Shown: positions 26,939 through 36,105, counted from the first letter of the stretch. The stretch is 64,000 nt of DNA from Pseudomonas putida (GCF_028682455.1 NZ_JANHLD010000001.1:558001-622000), one strand, 5' to 3'. Translations and numbers: made by a program. The notes: generated by a model not told the origin, from the letters alone.

Positions 26939-27810
26939 AATAATCTCACCAGCTCCTGGGCGGCTTTTTGCAGCGGCTGGTTGTGACGCCAGAAGGCATG
27001 CACCGGCAATTGCAGTTCATTGCGGGTGTTCTTGAAGTCCAGGCGCAGCAAGCGGCCGGCCTCCAGCAACGGCGCCACCCGCGACAGCGGGAAGTCGCCC
27101 CAGCCCAGCCCGGCCTCGACCATCTCCAGGGCCATGCCCAGGCTGTCGGTGCGCCAGTAGGCCTTGCCGATCAGGGCGCGGGTATCGGTGATCGGCAGGT
27201 CGCGGCTGGCTACCAGTATCTGGCGGACACTGGCCAGGTCCTCGAGGTAGGTGATTTGCCGGGGCTGGCGCTGCAGGACAGGGTGGTTCGCAGAGATGGT
27301 CGCCACCAGCGATTCCATGCCGATGTTCTGGAAGCGCTGCCGCGGGTCGACCGACAACCCGGCGAACGCCAGGCACAGGCTGACTCGCCCCGTGTGCAGC
27401 AACTGCAAGGCTTCTTCCTGGGGCGCGTTGAGCACTTCGACCTCCAGCAACGGATAGCGCTCGCTGATCGTCTTGATGGCGTTCAGCAAGGGCGCATGGT
27501 CGATGTCGGGCACCACGCTGATCGTCAGGGTGCTTTCCAGCCCCTGGGAAAGCTCCAAGGCATGCACCTGCAATTGCCCCAGTTGCGCAGCGATCATCCT
27601 GGCGTGGGGTTCGAGCGCCTGGGCGAGGGCGGTGGGGCGGGTTTCGCGATGGGAGCGCTCGAACAGGGCAAAGCCAAGCTCCGCTTCAAGATTGCCGATG
27701 GCCATGCTCACCGCTGATGGCACTCGACCCAGGGCGCGGGCAGCAGCCGAGAACGAGCCGCAGTCGAGTACCGCCAGAAAGAGTTCGATGTTGTCGCTGG
27801 AAAAATTCAA
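26935..27810 (-). CDS. LysR-type regulator, probable regulator of PACE pump
   Basis: A 291-aa LysR-type protein with the N-terminal winged helix ([20 protein letters not shown], then [15 protein letters not shown]) and a C-terminal effector domain. The start is TTG 27810 with a strong AGGAG seven bases upstream; no better ATG exists nearby. It is divergent from a PACE-family efflux gene, the same layout as AceR-AceI in Acinetobacter, where a LysR protein activates the pump gene. The role as PACE regulator is therefore inferred from layout. The intergenic region carries three matching half-sites. Confidence 0.88.
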   Translation of the reverse strand: MNFSSDNIELFLAVLDCGSFSAAARALGRVPSAVSMAIGNLEAELGFALFERSHRETRPTALAQALEPHARMIAAQLGQLQVHALELSQGLESTLTISVVPDIDHAPLLNAIKTISERYPLLEVEVLNAPQEEALQLLHTGRVSLCLAFAGLSVDPRQRFQNIGMESLVATISANHPVLQRQPRQITYLEDLASVRQILVASRDLPITDTRALIGKAYWRTDSLGMALEMVEAGLGWGDFPLSRVAPLLEAGRLLRLDFKNTRNELQLPVHAFWRHNQPLQKAAQELVRLL

Positions 27811-27812
27811 AG

Positions 27813-27877
27813 GTCAATCTCCTGTCAGTCAATCTGATAGCTGCTGACTTTTGCTGTCAAGAAGATTGACGCAATCT
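27813..27877. promoter_or_regulatory. Candidate LysR binding region with repeated GTCAATCT
   Basis: GTCAATCT occurs at 27813-27820 and 27828-27835, and its inverse AGATTGAC at 27863-27870, followed by GCAATCT at 27871-27877. This arrangement of half-sites in a 123-base divergent gap suits a LysR tetramer controlling its own gene and the PACE gene. Confidence 0.55.
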
Positions 27878-27933
27878 GGCGCGCTTCTGCTGTCCATTGA
27901 GGCAGCACTTCATGACGGATTCGAGGTAATACG

Positions 27934-28371
27934 GTGCAAGGTGTCAAACGCAAACTGGTGTATGTGACTGCCTACGAAATGATCGGCCTGTGCATGTCGA
28001 CGTTGGGGCTGGCGTATCTGTCAGACACGGCCCCCAGCAACACCGGCCCCCTGGCGGTGATGATCACCACCATCGCCATGGCCTGGAACTTCATCTACAA
28101 CACCCTGTTCGAGTGCTGGGAAAGCCGGCAGGCCAAGCGCGGGCGCAGCGTCGCGCGCCGGGTGGCCCATGCCATCGGTTTTCAACTGACGCTGGTGATC
28201 TACCTGATCCCGCTGATCGCCTGGTGGCTGGACATGAGCCTGGTCGAAGCCTTCCTGGTGGACCTGGCCTTTATCATCCTGATCCCGTGCTACACCTTTC
28301 TCTATAACTGGGCATTCGACCGGATCTTCGGCCTGCCGACCTCGGCCCAGGGGCAGGCTGCGGCGGCGTGA
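27934..28371 (+). CDS. PACE family efflux transporter (AceI-like)
   Basis: A 145-aa protein with four membrane segments arranged as two bacterial transmembrane pairs: AYEMIGLCMSTLGLAYL, MITTIAMAWNFIYNTLFECWE, FQLTLVIYLIPLIAWWL and FLVDLAFIILIPCYTFLYNW. The WNFIYN and YTFLYNW segments are PACE family signatures, and the Glu in the first helix corresponds to the essential Glu15 of AceI. PACE proteins export biocides such as chlorhexidine and, natively, short polyamines. The start is GTG 27934 with GAGG at good distance. It ends one base from the convergent lipoprotein gene. Confidence 0.9.
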   Translation: MQGVKRKLVYVTAYEMIGLCMSTLGLAYLSDTAPSNTGPLAVMITTIAMAWNFIYNTLFECWESRQAKRGRSVARRVAHAIGFQLTLVIYLIPLIAWWLDMSLVEAFLVDLAFIILIPCYTFLYNWAFDRIFGLPTSAQGQAAAA

Positions 28372-28372
28372 A

Positions 28373-29422
28373 TCACTGCGCGGGGATGACAATGCGCAAC
28401 GAGCCGGAGTCCGGCTCTTTCTGCAGGCGGGTGGCACCGAGCAGGTCGTCTTCGATCTCGCCCGACAGGTAGTACACCCCGGCCATGGCCCCGGTCTTGC
28501 GGTTCTCCATCAGCTCCCGCCACTCCTCGTTGAGCGCCACATTGAGGATCACCCGCAACTGCTCGATCATCGCCGGTTGTTCCTGGCTATGGGAGAACAC
28601 CCCATAGCCGGTGGCGACCACCGAGATCAGCGCGCCGGCGGTGCGGCCCACCGCGCTGGCAACCGCGCTGGCGATGCCGCGTGGTGCCAGGGTCGCGCCG
28701 ATTTTTTCACTGGCCTGTTGCGCCACCGACGACAAACCGATATCCGAGCGCTGGGTGCCGGCGCGCACGGCGCTGTGCATACGGGTGACCAGCGCCGCAT
28801 AGGCCGGTTGCTCGGCCAGCGACTTGCTGAACAGCAACTGGTAAAGCGAGGCATTGTGGGAGGCGGGCGGGGCGAGGGTGATGGCCTGGATGCGCGTCAG
28901 GCGCAGGTTGAACTGCTCGGGCGGCGCCCGGTAGCGTTGGGCGAGTTGTTGCAGTTGCTGGCCGAGCAACTGGATATACAGCTCCATGGCCCGGTCGCGA
29001 ATCGCCTCGGGGTCGATCTCCTTGGCGACCTGGTCGAGCACGCGTTGGTGATACTGCTCCTGCAGGTACAGGGCCAGGCGCTTTTCGGGCGGGTCCTTGC
29101 CGTCGCCGCTGTTCATCTTGTACCAGGCCACCTTCATGGTCAGCCATTGCTGGGTCCAGTAGCCGGTGAACCAGGGGATGAAATCGCTTTCGGTGTATTG
29201 CTGTACGCGATCTTTCCATACCCGCATGGAGCGGCGGGTGTAGTCATTGACCGAACTGGTCGCGGCCAGGGAGGCATCGATGATCTCCCGGTCGATCTGC
29301 TCCCAGGTGGCGGGGCTCAATTGCACCGGGGGCAGCTCTACGGGTTTTTGTCGAGAGGCACACCCACCCAGCACCAGCAGCAGGGTGAGCAAAAGGAAGG
29401 TGAGCGGGGAAGGCGGCTTCAC
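28373..29422 (-). CDS. Uncharacterised lipoprotein, 349 aa
   Basis: The start is GTG 29422 with AGGGG seven bases upstream; the open frame continues further but only this start gives a proper lipoprotein signal: VKPPSPLTFLLLTLLLVLGGC with the lipobox LGGC. After the acylated Cys the protein is mostly helical, with aromatic-rich FIPWFTGYWTQQWLTMKVAW near 88 and a Gly/Ala-rich hydrophobic stretch near 265 (ALISVVATGYGVFS). I recognise it only as a conserved hypothetical type. No enzyme motif is visible. It is convergent and nearly touching the PACE gene. Confidence 0.72.
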   Translation of the reverse strand: MKPPSPLTFLLLTLLLVLGGCASRQKPVELPPVQLSPATWEQIDREIIDASLAATSSVNDYTRRSMRVWKDRVQQYTESDFIPWFTGYWTQQWLTMKVAWYKMNSGDGKDPPEKRLALYLQEQYHQRVLDQVAKEIDPEAIRDRAMELYIQLLGQQLQQLAQRYRAPPEQFNLRLTRIQAITLAPPASHNASLYQLLFSKSLAEQPAYAALVTRMHSAVRAGTQRSDIGLSSVAQQASEKIGATLAPRGIASAVASAVGRTAGALISVVATGYGVFSHSQEQPAMIEQLRVILNVALNEEWRELMENRKTGAMAGVYYLSGEIEDDLLGATRLQKEPDSGSLRIVIPAQ

Positions 29423-29474
29423 ATCGCAGCCCCTGTGGACAGTCTGGTGTTTGGGTATTCCTATTTGAGTATAG

Positions 29475-29497
29475 GTAGGAGCGGGCTTGCCCCGCGA
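29475..29497. repeat. Single REP element
   Basis: GTAGGAGCGGGCTTGCCCCG (29475-29494, then CGA) is a full copy of the local REP. It lies between the start of the lipoprotein gene and the stop of the GntR gene. Confidence 0.85.
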
Positions 29498-29501
29498 TGG
29501 T

Positions 29502-30188
29502 TCAGACGCCCAGCTCCAACTTCGCCTCGATATGATCCAGATGCTCATGCATCAACGCCAACGCCGCGTCCCCATCCCCTTTTTCCAGGGCATCGATGAT
29601 CGCCGCATGCTCCTGCCACGCGCAGTGGCTGCAAGGGCGGCTTTCGTACTGGGCGATGATCAGCGAAGTCTGCGGCACCAGGCCATTGAGAAAGCGGGTC
29701 AGCGGTGCATTGTTGGCAATCTCCGCCAGTTTCAGATGAAACTCGCCACCCAGGCGGATCGCGGTGCAACGCTGGCCCTGTTCGTGGCTCTGGCGCTCGC
29801 GGGCAACCAGTTCGCGCAACTGGCGGATCTTCGCCGGTCGCGAGCGCTGCACGGCGAGGGTGATGAGCGTGGTTTCGGCCAGGCGCCGCGCGCTGAGGAT
29901 CTGCCGCGCCTGTTGCGGGTCGGGGGCGGCCAGGTGCGCGGTGTGGCTGGGGCGCTGGACGATCACCTGTTGGTCGCACAGCCTGCCCAGCACGCGGCGG
30001 ATCACGGTGCGGCTCACGCCGAATGCGTCGCCCAATGCCTGCTCGGGCAAGGCGCTGCCGGGGGCCAGGCGCTGTTCGAGAATGGCGTCGAACAGGCGCG
30101 GGTAGATCTGTTCGGCCGACAGGCGCACTTCGCCGTGGGCAAGCAGCGGCGGCAGGGTAGTCACAGGGGCTTGGGCGCTGGCGTTCAT
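29502..30188 (-). CDS. GntR family regulator (FCD type)
   Basis: A 228-aa regulator starting at ATG 30188. The winged helix is at about residues 25-85 (LFDAILEQRLAPGSALPEQALGD region, SRTVIRRVLGRL) and the FCD ligand domain follows, with FHLKLAEIANN and the metal-ligand histidines HxxIIDALEKGD near 194 (CAWQEHAAIIDAL). It lies 16 bases after another GntR gene on the same strand, downstream of dctA. Ligand and targets are unknown. Confidence 0.88.
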   Translation of the reverse strand: MNASAQAPVTTLPPLLAHGEVRLSAEQIYPRLFDAILEQRLAPGSALPEQALGDAFGVSRTVIRRVLGRLCDQQVIVQRPSHTAHLAAPDPQQARQILSARRLAETTLITLAVQRSRPAKIRQLRELVARERQSHEQGQRCTAIRLGGEFHLKLAEIANNAPLTRFLNGLVPQTSLIIAQYESRPCSHCAWQEHAAIIDALEKGDGDAALALMHEHLDHIEAKLELGV

Positions 30189-30204
30189 CACTGCTCTCCT
30201 GGGT

Positions 30205-30909
30205 TCAGTTGCCCGGGTGTTCGTCCGGGATGTTCAGTTCGATACCCATGCGCCGGCCTTCCTGAAGGATGTGGTGGCGCATCTGCGCGCTGGCCTGGGC
30301 GCTGTTCTTGTTGCGGATGGCACGCACCACCGCTTCGTTTTCTTCCAGTCGCGCGGCCAGGTGCTCGGGCGAGTTGCGCAGCACGCCGGCGCTCTGCTTG
30401 AGGGCATTGCTGGTCTGCTGCACCACGTTCTGGAAGATCGGGTTGGCGGTCAGGGTGAACAGTTCTTCGTGGAAGGCGATGTAGGCGTTGACGCCAGCTT
30501 CGCTGTCCTGGGCCTCGAGTGCTTCGCGCATGTCCATCAGGGTCAGGCGCAGTTGGCCGATTTCCTTGCTGCTGATGGACTGGGCCACCAGGCCGACGAT
30601 GAACGGTTCCAGGGTGTAGCGCAGTTGCAGCACGTCTTCCAGGCTGGCTTGGGCGACCGCGCTCTGGGCCTGCATCGGCTCGACGCTGCCAGGTTCGAGC
30701 ACCAGTACACCCTTGCCGGGCAGTGAACGCACCAGGCCCAGGGTTTCCAGCACGGTGACCGCTTCACGCAGGCTCGGGCGGCTGATGCCCAGTTGCTCGG
30801 CCAGTTCGCGCTGGCCCGGCAGCATGTCGCCCGAGCGCCATTGGCCGCGGTCCAGGGCCTGGCGCAGTTTTTCTACCACGGAGTTGACGACGGTGGATGA
30901 GCTGATCAC
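30205..30909 (-). CDS. GntR family regulator (FadR/FCD type), likely of dctA
   Basis: A 234-aa regulator. The helix-turn-helix MLPGQRELAEQLGISRPSLR is at residues 29-48, followed by the FCD domain (LRYTLEPFIVGL, AFHEELFTLTANPIF). The FCD metal-site residues are only partly apparent. It lies 68 bases downstream of dctA on the same strand. Three sites fitting the TNGTNNNACNA consensus of this subfamily lie upstream of dctA, so feedback control of dctA is likely. Confidence 0.88.
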   Translation of the reverse strand: MISSSTVVNSVVEKLRQALDRGQWRSGDMLPGQRELAEQLGISRPSLREAVTVLETLGLVRSLPGKGVLVLEPGSVEPMQAQSAVAQASLEDVLQLRYTLEPFIVGLVAQSISSKEIGQLRLTLMDMREALEAQDSEAGVNAYIAFHEELFTLTANPIFQNVVQQTSNALKQSAGVLRNSPEHLAARLEENEAVVRAIRNKNSAQASAQMRHHILQEGRRMGIELNIPDEHPGN

Positions 30910-30977
30910 GGTTCACTCCCTGAGATCGATTGCATGTTGTGCTCCTGGGGCCGGCACCGCAGTGCCGGCCCTTTGAC

Positions 30978-32288
30978 TCAGAACTCTTGTTGGTGGGCGG
31001 TCGGGGCCTTGCGCTGGGCAAAGCTGAAGCCCTGTTTGCCGGCCAGCACATTGTTAGCCCGCTCCATGTCGATATCGCCTTCCCAGCGGCCGATGGCCAC
31101 GGTTGCCACGCAGTTGCCGATCAGGTTGGTCAGCGCCCGGCCGATGCCCATGAACCAGTCCACCGCCAGCACCAGCACCAGGCCCACCACCGGGATCGCG
31201 GGGATGGCGGTCAGGGTCGCGGCGAGGATCACCAGGGCAGAGCCGGGAATACCGTGGGCACCTTTGGAGGTGATCAGCGAGACCAGCAGGATAGTCAGCA
31301 GGTCGGTCATGGCCAGGGGCGTACCGGTGGCATTGGCGATGAAGACGATGGCCAGGGTCAGGTAGATCGAGAAGCCGTCGAGGTTAAAGGAATAACCGGT
31401 GGGAATCACCAGGCCGACGGTGGAGTTGCCGATGCCCAAATGCTCCAGCTTGCGCATGATCTGCGGCAGTACCGCATCGGACGATGCCGTGCCCAGGACG
31501 ATGGTCAGTTCTTCGCGCAGGTATTTGATGAACGGCAGGATACGCAGGCCCGACAGGCGCATCACCGTGCCCAGGATCAGCAGCACGAAACCGATGCAGG
31601 TCAGGTAGAACAGCGCCACCAGGCCACCCAGGTGCTGCAGCGACTCCAGGCCATATTTGCTGGTGGTGAAGGCGATGGCACCGAACACGCCCAGCGGCGC
31701 CAGGCGCACGATCATGCCCATGATGCGAAAGATCACATGGCTCAGTTCGTTGATCAGCCGCGAGATGCCCGAGGCGGCTTCACCCACCAGGTTCAGCGCA
31801 CTGCCGAACAGCACCGAGAACAGCAGCACTTGCAGGATGTTGTTGTCGGCAAAGGCACCCACCACCGAGGTCGGTATCAGGTCCATGAGGAAGGCGGCCG
31901 TGCCGTGGATGTGCTGGCCGCGCTCGGCCAGGTTGCCGGCTTCGGCGGCCGACAGTTGGTCGAGGTGGATGTTGGCGCCGCTGCCGATACCGGAGGTAAA
32001 GGCGAACACCAGGCCGATGACCAGGGCAATGGTGGTCAGCACTTCGAAGTAGATCACCGACTTGAGGCCGATCCGTCCGACCTTCTTCAGGTCGCCCGCA
32101 CCGGAGATACCGCTGACCACCACGCAGAACACGATCAGCCCGATGAGCATCTTGATCAGCTTGATAAAGCCGTCGCCCAGGGGTTTCAACTGCAGGGAAA
32201 CTTCGGGGAAGCTGAGGCCGCAGGCAATGCCTAGCGCAAGGCCCAGCACCACTTGGAGGAAGATCGAACGCGAGCACCATTTGAGCAT
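30978..32288 (-). CDS. dctA: C4-dicarboxylate:cation symporter, DctA-like
   Basis: A 436-aa DAACS-family secondary transporter, full length. Landmarks are LKPLGDGFIKLIKMLIGLIVF near residue 35, the hairpin motif TASSDAVLPQIM, NLDGFSIYLTLAIVFIA (the usual NMDGT position) and SKGAHGIPGSALVILAATL near 340. It imports succinate, fumarate or malate with protons or sodium. It heads a likely operon with the two GntR genes downstream. The substrate could be a relative such as an aromatic or hydroxy dicarboxylate, since NLDGF differs from the usual NMDGT. Confidence 0.88.
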   Translation of the reverse strand: MLKWCSRSIFLQVVLGLALGIACGLSFPEVSLQLKPLGDGFIKLIKMLIGLIVFCVVVSGISGAGDLKKVGRIGLKSVIYFEVLTTIALVIGLVFAFTSGIGSGANIHLDQLSAAEAGNLAERGQHIHGTAAFLMDLIPTSVVGAFADNNILQVLLFSVLFGSALNLVGEAASGISRLINELSHVIFRIMGMIVRLAPLGVFGAIAFTTSKYGLESLQHLGGLVALFYLTCIGFVLLILGTVMRLSGLRILPFIKYLREELTIVLGTASSDAVLPQIMRKLEHLGIGNSTVGLVIPTGYSFNLDGFSIYLTLAIVFIANATGTPLAMTDLLTILLVSLITSKGAHGIPGSALVILAATLTAIPAIPVVGLVLVLAVDWFMGIGRALTNLIGNCVATVAIGRWEGDIDMERANNVLAGKQGFSFAQRKAPTAHQQEF

Positions 32289-32360
32289 GGGAGGGATCTC
32301 TGATCGGTGTCCTTGCTTCGATAGCCGCAGGGGGCGAAAGAGCGGAGGACTTAATTATTG

Positions 32361-32371
32361 TGGTATTACCG
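32361..32371. promoter_or_regulatory. GntR/FCD operator candidate, site 1
   Basis: TGGTATTACCG fits the palindromic FadR-subfamily consensus TNGTNNNACNA at all but the last base. It is about 75 bases upstream of the dctA ATG. Confidence 0.5.
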
Positions 32372-32427
32372 GTATGTCCAGTGCGTGCTCAGTGTAGGCG
32401 CGTATTTTACGGGTTGGCAAGGCTTTT

Positions 32428-32447
32428 TGGTTTGACCGGTCTGACCA
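32428..32447. promoter_or_regulatory. GntR/FCD operator candidates, sites 2 and 3
   Basis: TGGTTTGACCGGTCTGACCA contains two overlapping consensus sites, TGGTTTGACCG and CGGTCTGACCA, joined on the palindrome GACCGGTC. With site 1 this makes three candidate sites in 90 bases upstream of dctA, which supports direct control by the GntR protein encoded just downstream of dctA. Confidence 0.55.
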
Positions 32448-32460
32448 GTTGTTTTCACCC

Positions 32461-32527
32461 CTGTAGGAGCGGGTTTGCCCCGCGAAGGGCCCTTGAGGTC
32501 CATCGCGGGGCAAGCCCGCTCCTACAG
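32461..32527. repeat. REP pair (REPIN)
   Basis: Two inverted REP copies, CTGTAGGAGCGGGTTTGCCC (from 32461) and GGGGCAAGCCCGCTCCTACA (ending 32526), are separated by a spacer containing GGGCCCTTGAGGTCC. The outer arms pair perfectly for 14 bases. It lies between the divergent dctA and aer promoters. Confidence 0.9.
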
Positions 32528-32704
32528 AAAAATGTCTATTCCAATCAATAAGTTAAAGATAACTATTGGCATTTGGTCGCAATTAAACACATAACGATTT
32601 GTTACAGAAATGTGGTGTAATTAGTAGGGTTATTTGAACGAGCAGTTAAAAACCCTGGTTAACCCCGGGTTGCTGCTTGTTGCCGCCATAAAGGGAGTTT
32701 CAAC
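32528..32704 (+). promoter_or_regulatory. AT-rich upstream region of aer
   Basis: The 177 bases between the REPIN and the aer start are markedly AT-rich up to 32650 and must hold the aer promoter. I cannot single out one -35/-10 pair. A short ORF from 32634 is out of frame with aer and looks spurious. Confidence 0.4.
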
Positions 32705-34270
32705 GTGCGTTTCAACCTGCCGGTCACCTCGGTCGAACAGACGTTCGGTGAGGATCAACGGCTCATTTCTGCCACCGACACCGCCAGCAATATCACCTAC
32801 TGCAATGCCGAGTTTGCCGCCATGAGCGGTTTCAGCCAGGCGGAACTGATCGGCAGCCCGCACAACCTGGTGCGCCACCCCGACATGCCGCCCGCGGTGT
32901 TCGAGCAGATGTGGCAGTACCTCAAGGCCGGCCAAAGCTGGATGGGCATCGTCAAGAACCGCTGCAAGAACGGCAACTTCTACTGGGTCAGCGCCTACGT
33001 CACGCCAATCCTCGAAGGTGGCCGGGTGGTGGGCTACGAGTCGGTGCGGGTCAAGCCGACGCGCGAGCAGGTGCGCCGCGCCGAAGTGCTGTATGCCCGT
33101 TTGCGTGAAGGCAAGCCTGCCGTGTCGGCCGGCCGGCGCCTGGCGCTGCTCGCGCAGGTACTGGGCCTGCCGTTGCTCGCTGGTGGCACAGCAATCGCGG
33201 CCCAGCTCTGGCTGCCAGGTTGGGTCGCCCACGGGATCACCCTGGGGCTGTTCGGTATGGTGGGGCTGTGGGCACACCAACGCATGGGGCAGCAGATGGC
33301 GCAGATCGCCCGTTGCTCCAGCAACACGTTCTCCGATCCTGTCGTCGCACTGACCTACAGCGATGCGCTGGGCCCTGCCGCCCAGTTGCAGATGATCCTG
33401 ATCAGTGAAGAAGCCCGCCTCAAGACGGCGCTGACCCGCCTGAGCGACCTGGCCGTGCAGATGAGCGAGGCCGCCGGCGACTCCAGCGGCCTGTCGCGCC
33501 AGACCGAGTCGGCGCTGCTCGACCAGCGTGCCGAGACCGACATGACTGCCGCCGCCATGACCGAGATGGCCGCTTCCATTGCCGAAGTCGCGAGCCATGT
33601 ACAGGAGACCGCAGACCAGGCCCACACGGCCAACCAGCTTGCCGGGCAGGGCAACCAGGTGGTGGGCACCACCCGGGAGGCGATCCAGCTGCTGGCCAGT
33701 ACGGTCAGCCAGATCAACCAGGCGGTCACCCACCTGGCCGGGCAGACCGAGGATATTTCCGTGGCCGCCGAAGTGATCCGCTCGATTGCCGACCAGACCA
33801 ACCTGCTGGCGCTCAATGCCGCCATCGAGGCGGCCCGTGCCGGCGAGCAGGGGCGCGGGTTTGCCGTGGTCGCCGATGAGGTGCGGGCGCTGGCCGGCAA
33901 GACCCGCCAGTCCACCGTGCAGATCCAGGGCATCATCGAAAGCCTGCGGGCTGGCGCCGTCGATGCGGTGAGCATCGCAAGCCTGGGCATCGACGAGGCC
34001 GAGCAGGGCGTGGCCCGGGTGCTGGAGGCACAGCAGGCGCTGCAAGGCATTCGTGCGGCGGTTGAGCGCATCAGCGACATGAGCCAGCAAATGGCCGCTG
34101 CTGCCGAGGAGCAGTCGTCGGTGGCCGAGTCGGTGTCCGAGCAGATCAATACCGTGGCCGGAACCGTGCAGCACACCGCACAGAACGCCAATGCCGCCGC
34201 TACCCGCGGGGCAGAGCTGGAACACATTTCATTGGGCCTGCGCGCCCTGGTCGAGCGATTCAACCGCTGA
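32705..34270 (+). CDS. aer: Aerotaxis receptor Aer (PAS-MCP)
   Basis: A 521-aa receptor that senses redox state from inside the cell. The N-terminal PAS domain has [20 protein letters not shown] followed by [14 protein letters not shown], the typical FAD-binding Aer sequence. A hydrophobic hairpin follows at about 150-195, with no periplasmic domain, then the signalling domain with [20 protein letters not shown] near 364. The start is GTG 32705 with AGGGAG upstream. It is followed after 22 bases by a PAS-GGDEF-EAL gene, the same pair as aer2 and PP2258 of P. putida KT2440, where the two are reported to be co-expressed. Confidence 0.93.
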   Translation: MRFNLPVTSVEQTFGEDQRLISATDTASNITYCNAEFAAMSGFSQAELIGSPHNLVRHPDMPPAVFEQMWQYLKAGQSWMGIVKNRCKNGNFYWVSAYVTPILEGGRVVGYESVRVKPTREQVRRAEVLYARLREGKPAVSAGRRLALLAQVLGLPLLAGGTAIAAQLWLPGWVAHGITLGLFGMVGLWAHQRMGQQMAQIARCSSNTFSDPVVALTYSDALGPAAQLQMILISEEARLKTALTRLSDLAVQMSEAAGDSSGLSRQTESALLDQRAETDMTAAAMTEMAASIAEVASHVQETADQAHTANQLAGQGNQVVGTTREAIQLLASTVSQINQAVTHLAGQTEDISVAAEVIRSIADQTNLLALNAAIEAARAGEQGRGFAVVADEVRALAGKTRQSTVQIQGIIESLRAGAVDAVSIASLGIDEAEQGVARVLEAQQALQGIRAAVERISDMSQQMAAAAEEQSSVAESVSEQINTVAGTVQHTAQNANAAATRGAELEHISLGLRALVERFNR

Positions 34271-34292
34271 CGCGAAGGGTAACGAGCGCTTC

Positions 34293-35990
34293 ATGGATGA
34301 CAACTACCGCGCGGCCGTGGATGCGGCGGCGATTTTTTCCGAAACCGACCTGCGCGGTCGGATTACCTACGTCAACGAGCAGTTCTGCAGTATCTCCGGC
34401 TACAGCCGCGAGGAACTGCTGGGGGCCAATCACCGCATTCTCAATTCCGGCCTGCACGAGCGGGACTATTTCGAAGGCATGTGGCGCGCCCTGGTGGCCG
34501 GCAAGGTCTGGAAGGGCGAGATCTGCAACCGCGCCAAGGACGGCTCGTTGTACTGGGTCGACAGCACCATGGTGCCGCTGATCGACCCGGCCAGCGGCCA
34601 GGTACGCAAGTACGTATCGATCCGCTTCGACGTCACCGAGAAGCGCCAGCTGCTGCACACCCTGCAGTGGCGCGTGGGGCATGACGTGCTGACCGGGCTG
34701 CCCAATCGCGCCTATCTCTCCGACCTGCTCAACCAGGCGCTGGCGTTTTCCCGCCGCGAAGGCATCGCGTTGGCGGTGTGCATGCTCGACCTGGATGGCT
34801 TCAAGGCGGTCAACGATGGCTACGGCCATGCCAGTGGTGACTTGCTGTTGGTGGAAGTGGCCAAGCGACTCAAGGAAATCCTTCGCGGCGACGATGCGGT
34901 GGCTCGGCTTTCGGGCGACGAGTTCGTGTTGATACTGCGCCATGTGCAGGCACCGTCGTCATTGCACTCGGCACTGGACCGGGTGCTCAAGGCGATTGCC
35001 GCGCCGTATTCGATCCGTGACCAGCAAGTGAGCGTCAGCGCCAGCATCGGCGTAACCCTGTTCCCCCTCGACAACGAAGACGCCGACACCCTGGTGCGCC
35101 ATGCCGACCAGGCGCTGTACGTGGCCAAGCAGAGCGGGCGCAACCGCTACCACCTGTTCGACGTGTCGCTGGACCGCGAGGTCAAGGCCACGCACCAGAC
35201 GGTGGCGCGGGTGCGCCAGGCGATGATCAAGGGCGAACTGCGTTTGCACTATCAGCCCAAAGTGAACATGCGCAGCGGCCAGGTGCTGGGTTTCGAGGCC
35301 TTGCTGCGCTGGCAGCATCCGACCGAAGGGCTGGTGGCGCCGGGTGAGTTCCTGCCGCTGGTGGAGCAGACCGACCTGATTGTCGATATCGGCGAATGGG
35401 TGATCGCCCAGGCCCTGGAACAGATGCAGCGCTGGCAGCAGACCGGGCATGTGTGGCCGGTGAGTGTGAATATCGCCGCCCGGCACGTTCAGCGCAGTGA
35501 CTTTGTCGAGCGCCTCAAGGGGCTGCTGGCAGGCTACCCGAGCGTGGCGCCACAGATGCTCGACCTGGAGATCGTCGAGTCGGTGGCCATCGAGAATATC
35601 CAGCGGGTCAGCCAGTGCCTGGAAGCCTGCAAGCAGTTGGGCGTGCAGTTCTCCCTGGATGATTTCGGCACCGGCTATTCGTCGCTGAGTTACCTCAAGC
35701 GTTTGCCCACTCGCACCATCAAGATCGACAAGTCATTCGTGCGCGACATCCTCCACGATCACGACGACCTGGCCCTTACCCGCGCGGTGATCGGCCTGGC
35801 CCGGGCCTTTGGCCGCCAGGTGATCGCCGAGGGGCTGGAGTCGGTGGAGCACGGCCAGCTGTTGATGGGCCTGGGCTGCGACGTCGCCCAGGGGTATGGC
35901 ATTGCCCGGCCAATGCCGGCCGAGGCTGTGATCAACTGGGCCGTGCATTACGTGCAGCCGCCGCAGTGGCGGGCGCTGGCGGGGCACTGA
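34293..35990 (+). CDS. PAS-GGDEF-EAL cyclic-di-GMP enzyme
   Basis: A 565-aa protein starting at ATG 34293 (MDDNYRAAVD). Residues about 10-125 are a PAS domain (FCSISGYSREELLGANHRIL). The diguanylate cyclase domain follows, with LTGLPNRAYL near 130 and the active site ARLSGDEFVLIL near 208. The signature is SGDEF rather than GGDEF, and the inhibitory site RGDD lies five residues before it. The EAL domain keeps GFEALLRWQHP near 334 and DDFGTGYSSLSYLK near 455, so phosphodiesterase activity is likely. The neighbouring Aer suggests a link between redox taxis and c-di-GMP, as reported for PP2258 of P. putida. Confidence 0.92.
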   Translation: MDDNYRAAVDAAAIFSETDLRGRITYVNEQFCSISGYSREELLGANHRILNSGLHERDYFEGMWRALVAGKVWKGEICNRAKDGSLYWVDSTMVPLIDPASGQVRKYVSIRFDVTEKRQLLHTLQWRVGHDVLTGLPNRAYLSDLLNQALAFSRREGIALAVCMLDLDGFKAVNDGYGHASGDLLLVEVAKRLKEILRGDDAVARLSGDEFVLILRHVQAPSSLHSALDRVLKAIAAPYSIRDQQVSVSASIGVTLFPLDNEDADTLVRHADQALYVAKQSGRNRYHLFDVSLDREVKATHQTVARVRQAMIKGELRLHYQPKVNMRSGQVLGFEALLRWQHPTEGLVAPGEFLPLVEQTDLIVDIGEWVIAQALEQMQRWQQTGHVWPVSVNIAARHVQRSDFVERLKGLLAGYPSVAPQMLDLEIVESVAIENIQRVSQCLEACKQLGVQFSLDDFGTGYSSLSYLKRLPTRTIKIDKSFVRDILHDHDDLALTRAVIGLARAFGRQVIAEGLESVEHGQLLMGLGCDVAQGYGIARPMPAEAVINWAVHYVQPPQWRALAGH

Positions 35991-35995
35991 AGGCG

Positions 35996-36013
35996 TTCTT
36001 TACGCATTCTTTA
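35996..36013 (+). promoter_or_regulatory. Candidate KdpE operator upstream of kdpF
   Basis: TTCTTTA occurs twice in direct orientation (35996-36002 and 36007-36013), 11 bases apart, about one helical turn. T-rich direct repeats of this spacing are typical for OmpR-family regulators and for KdpE. It lies about 95 bases upstream of kdpF. Confidence 0.45.
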
Positions 36014-36105
36014 TAGGTTGCAAGCGGTCCTGGTCTCGCACCTTTACAGCACCTCTTCGGACAATGACCGTCAGCGGCAAACAGCCGTAAGGACGGAGAG
36101 ATTCG

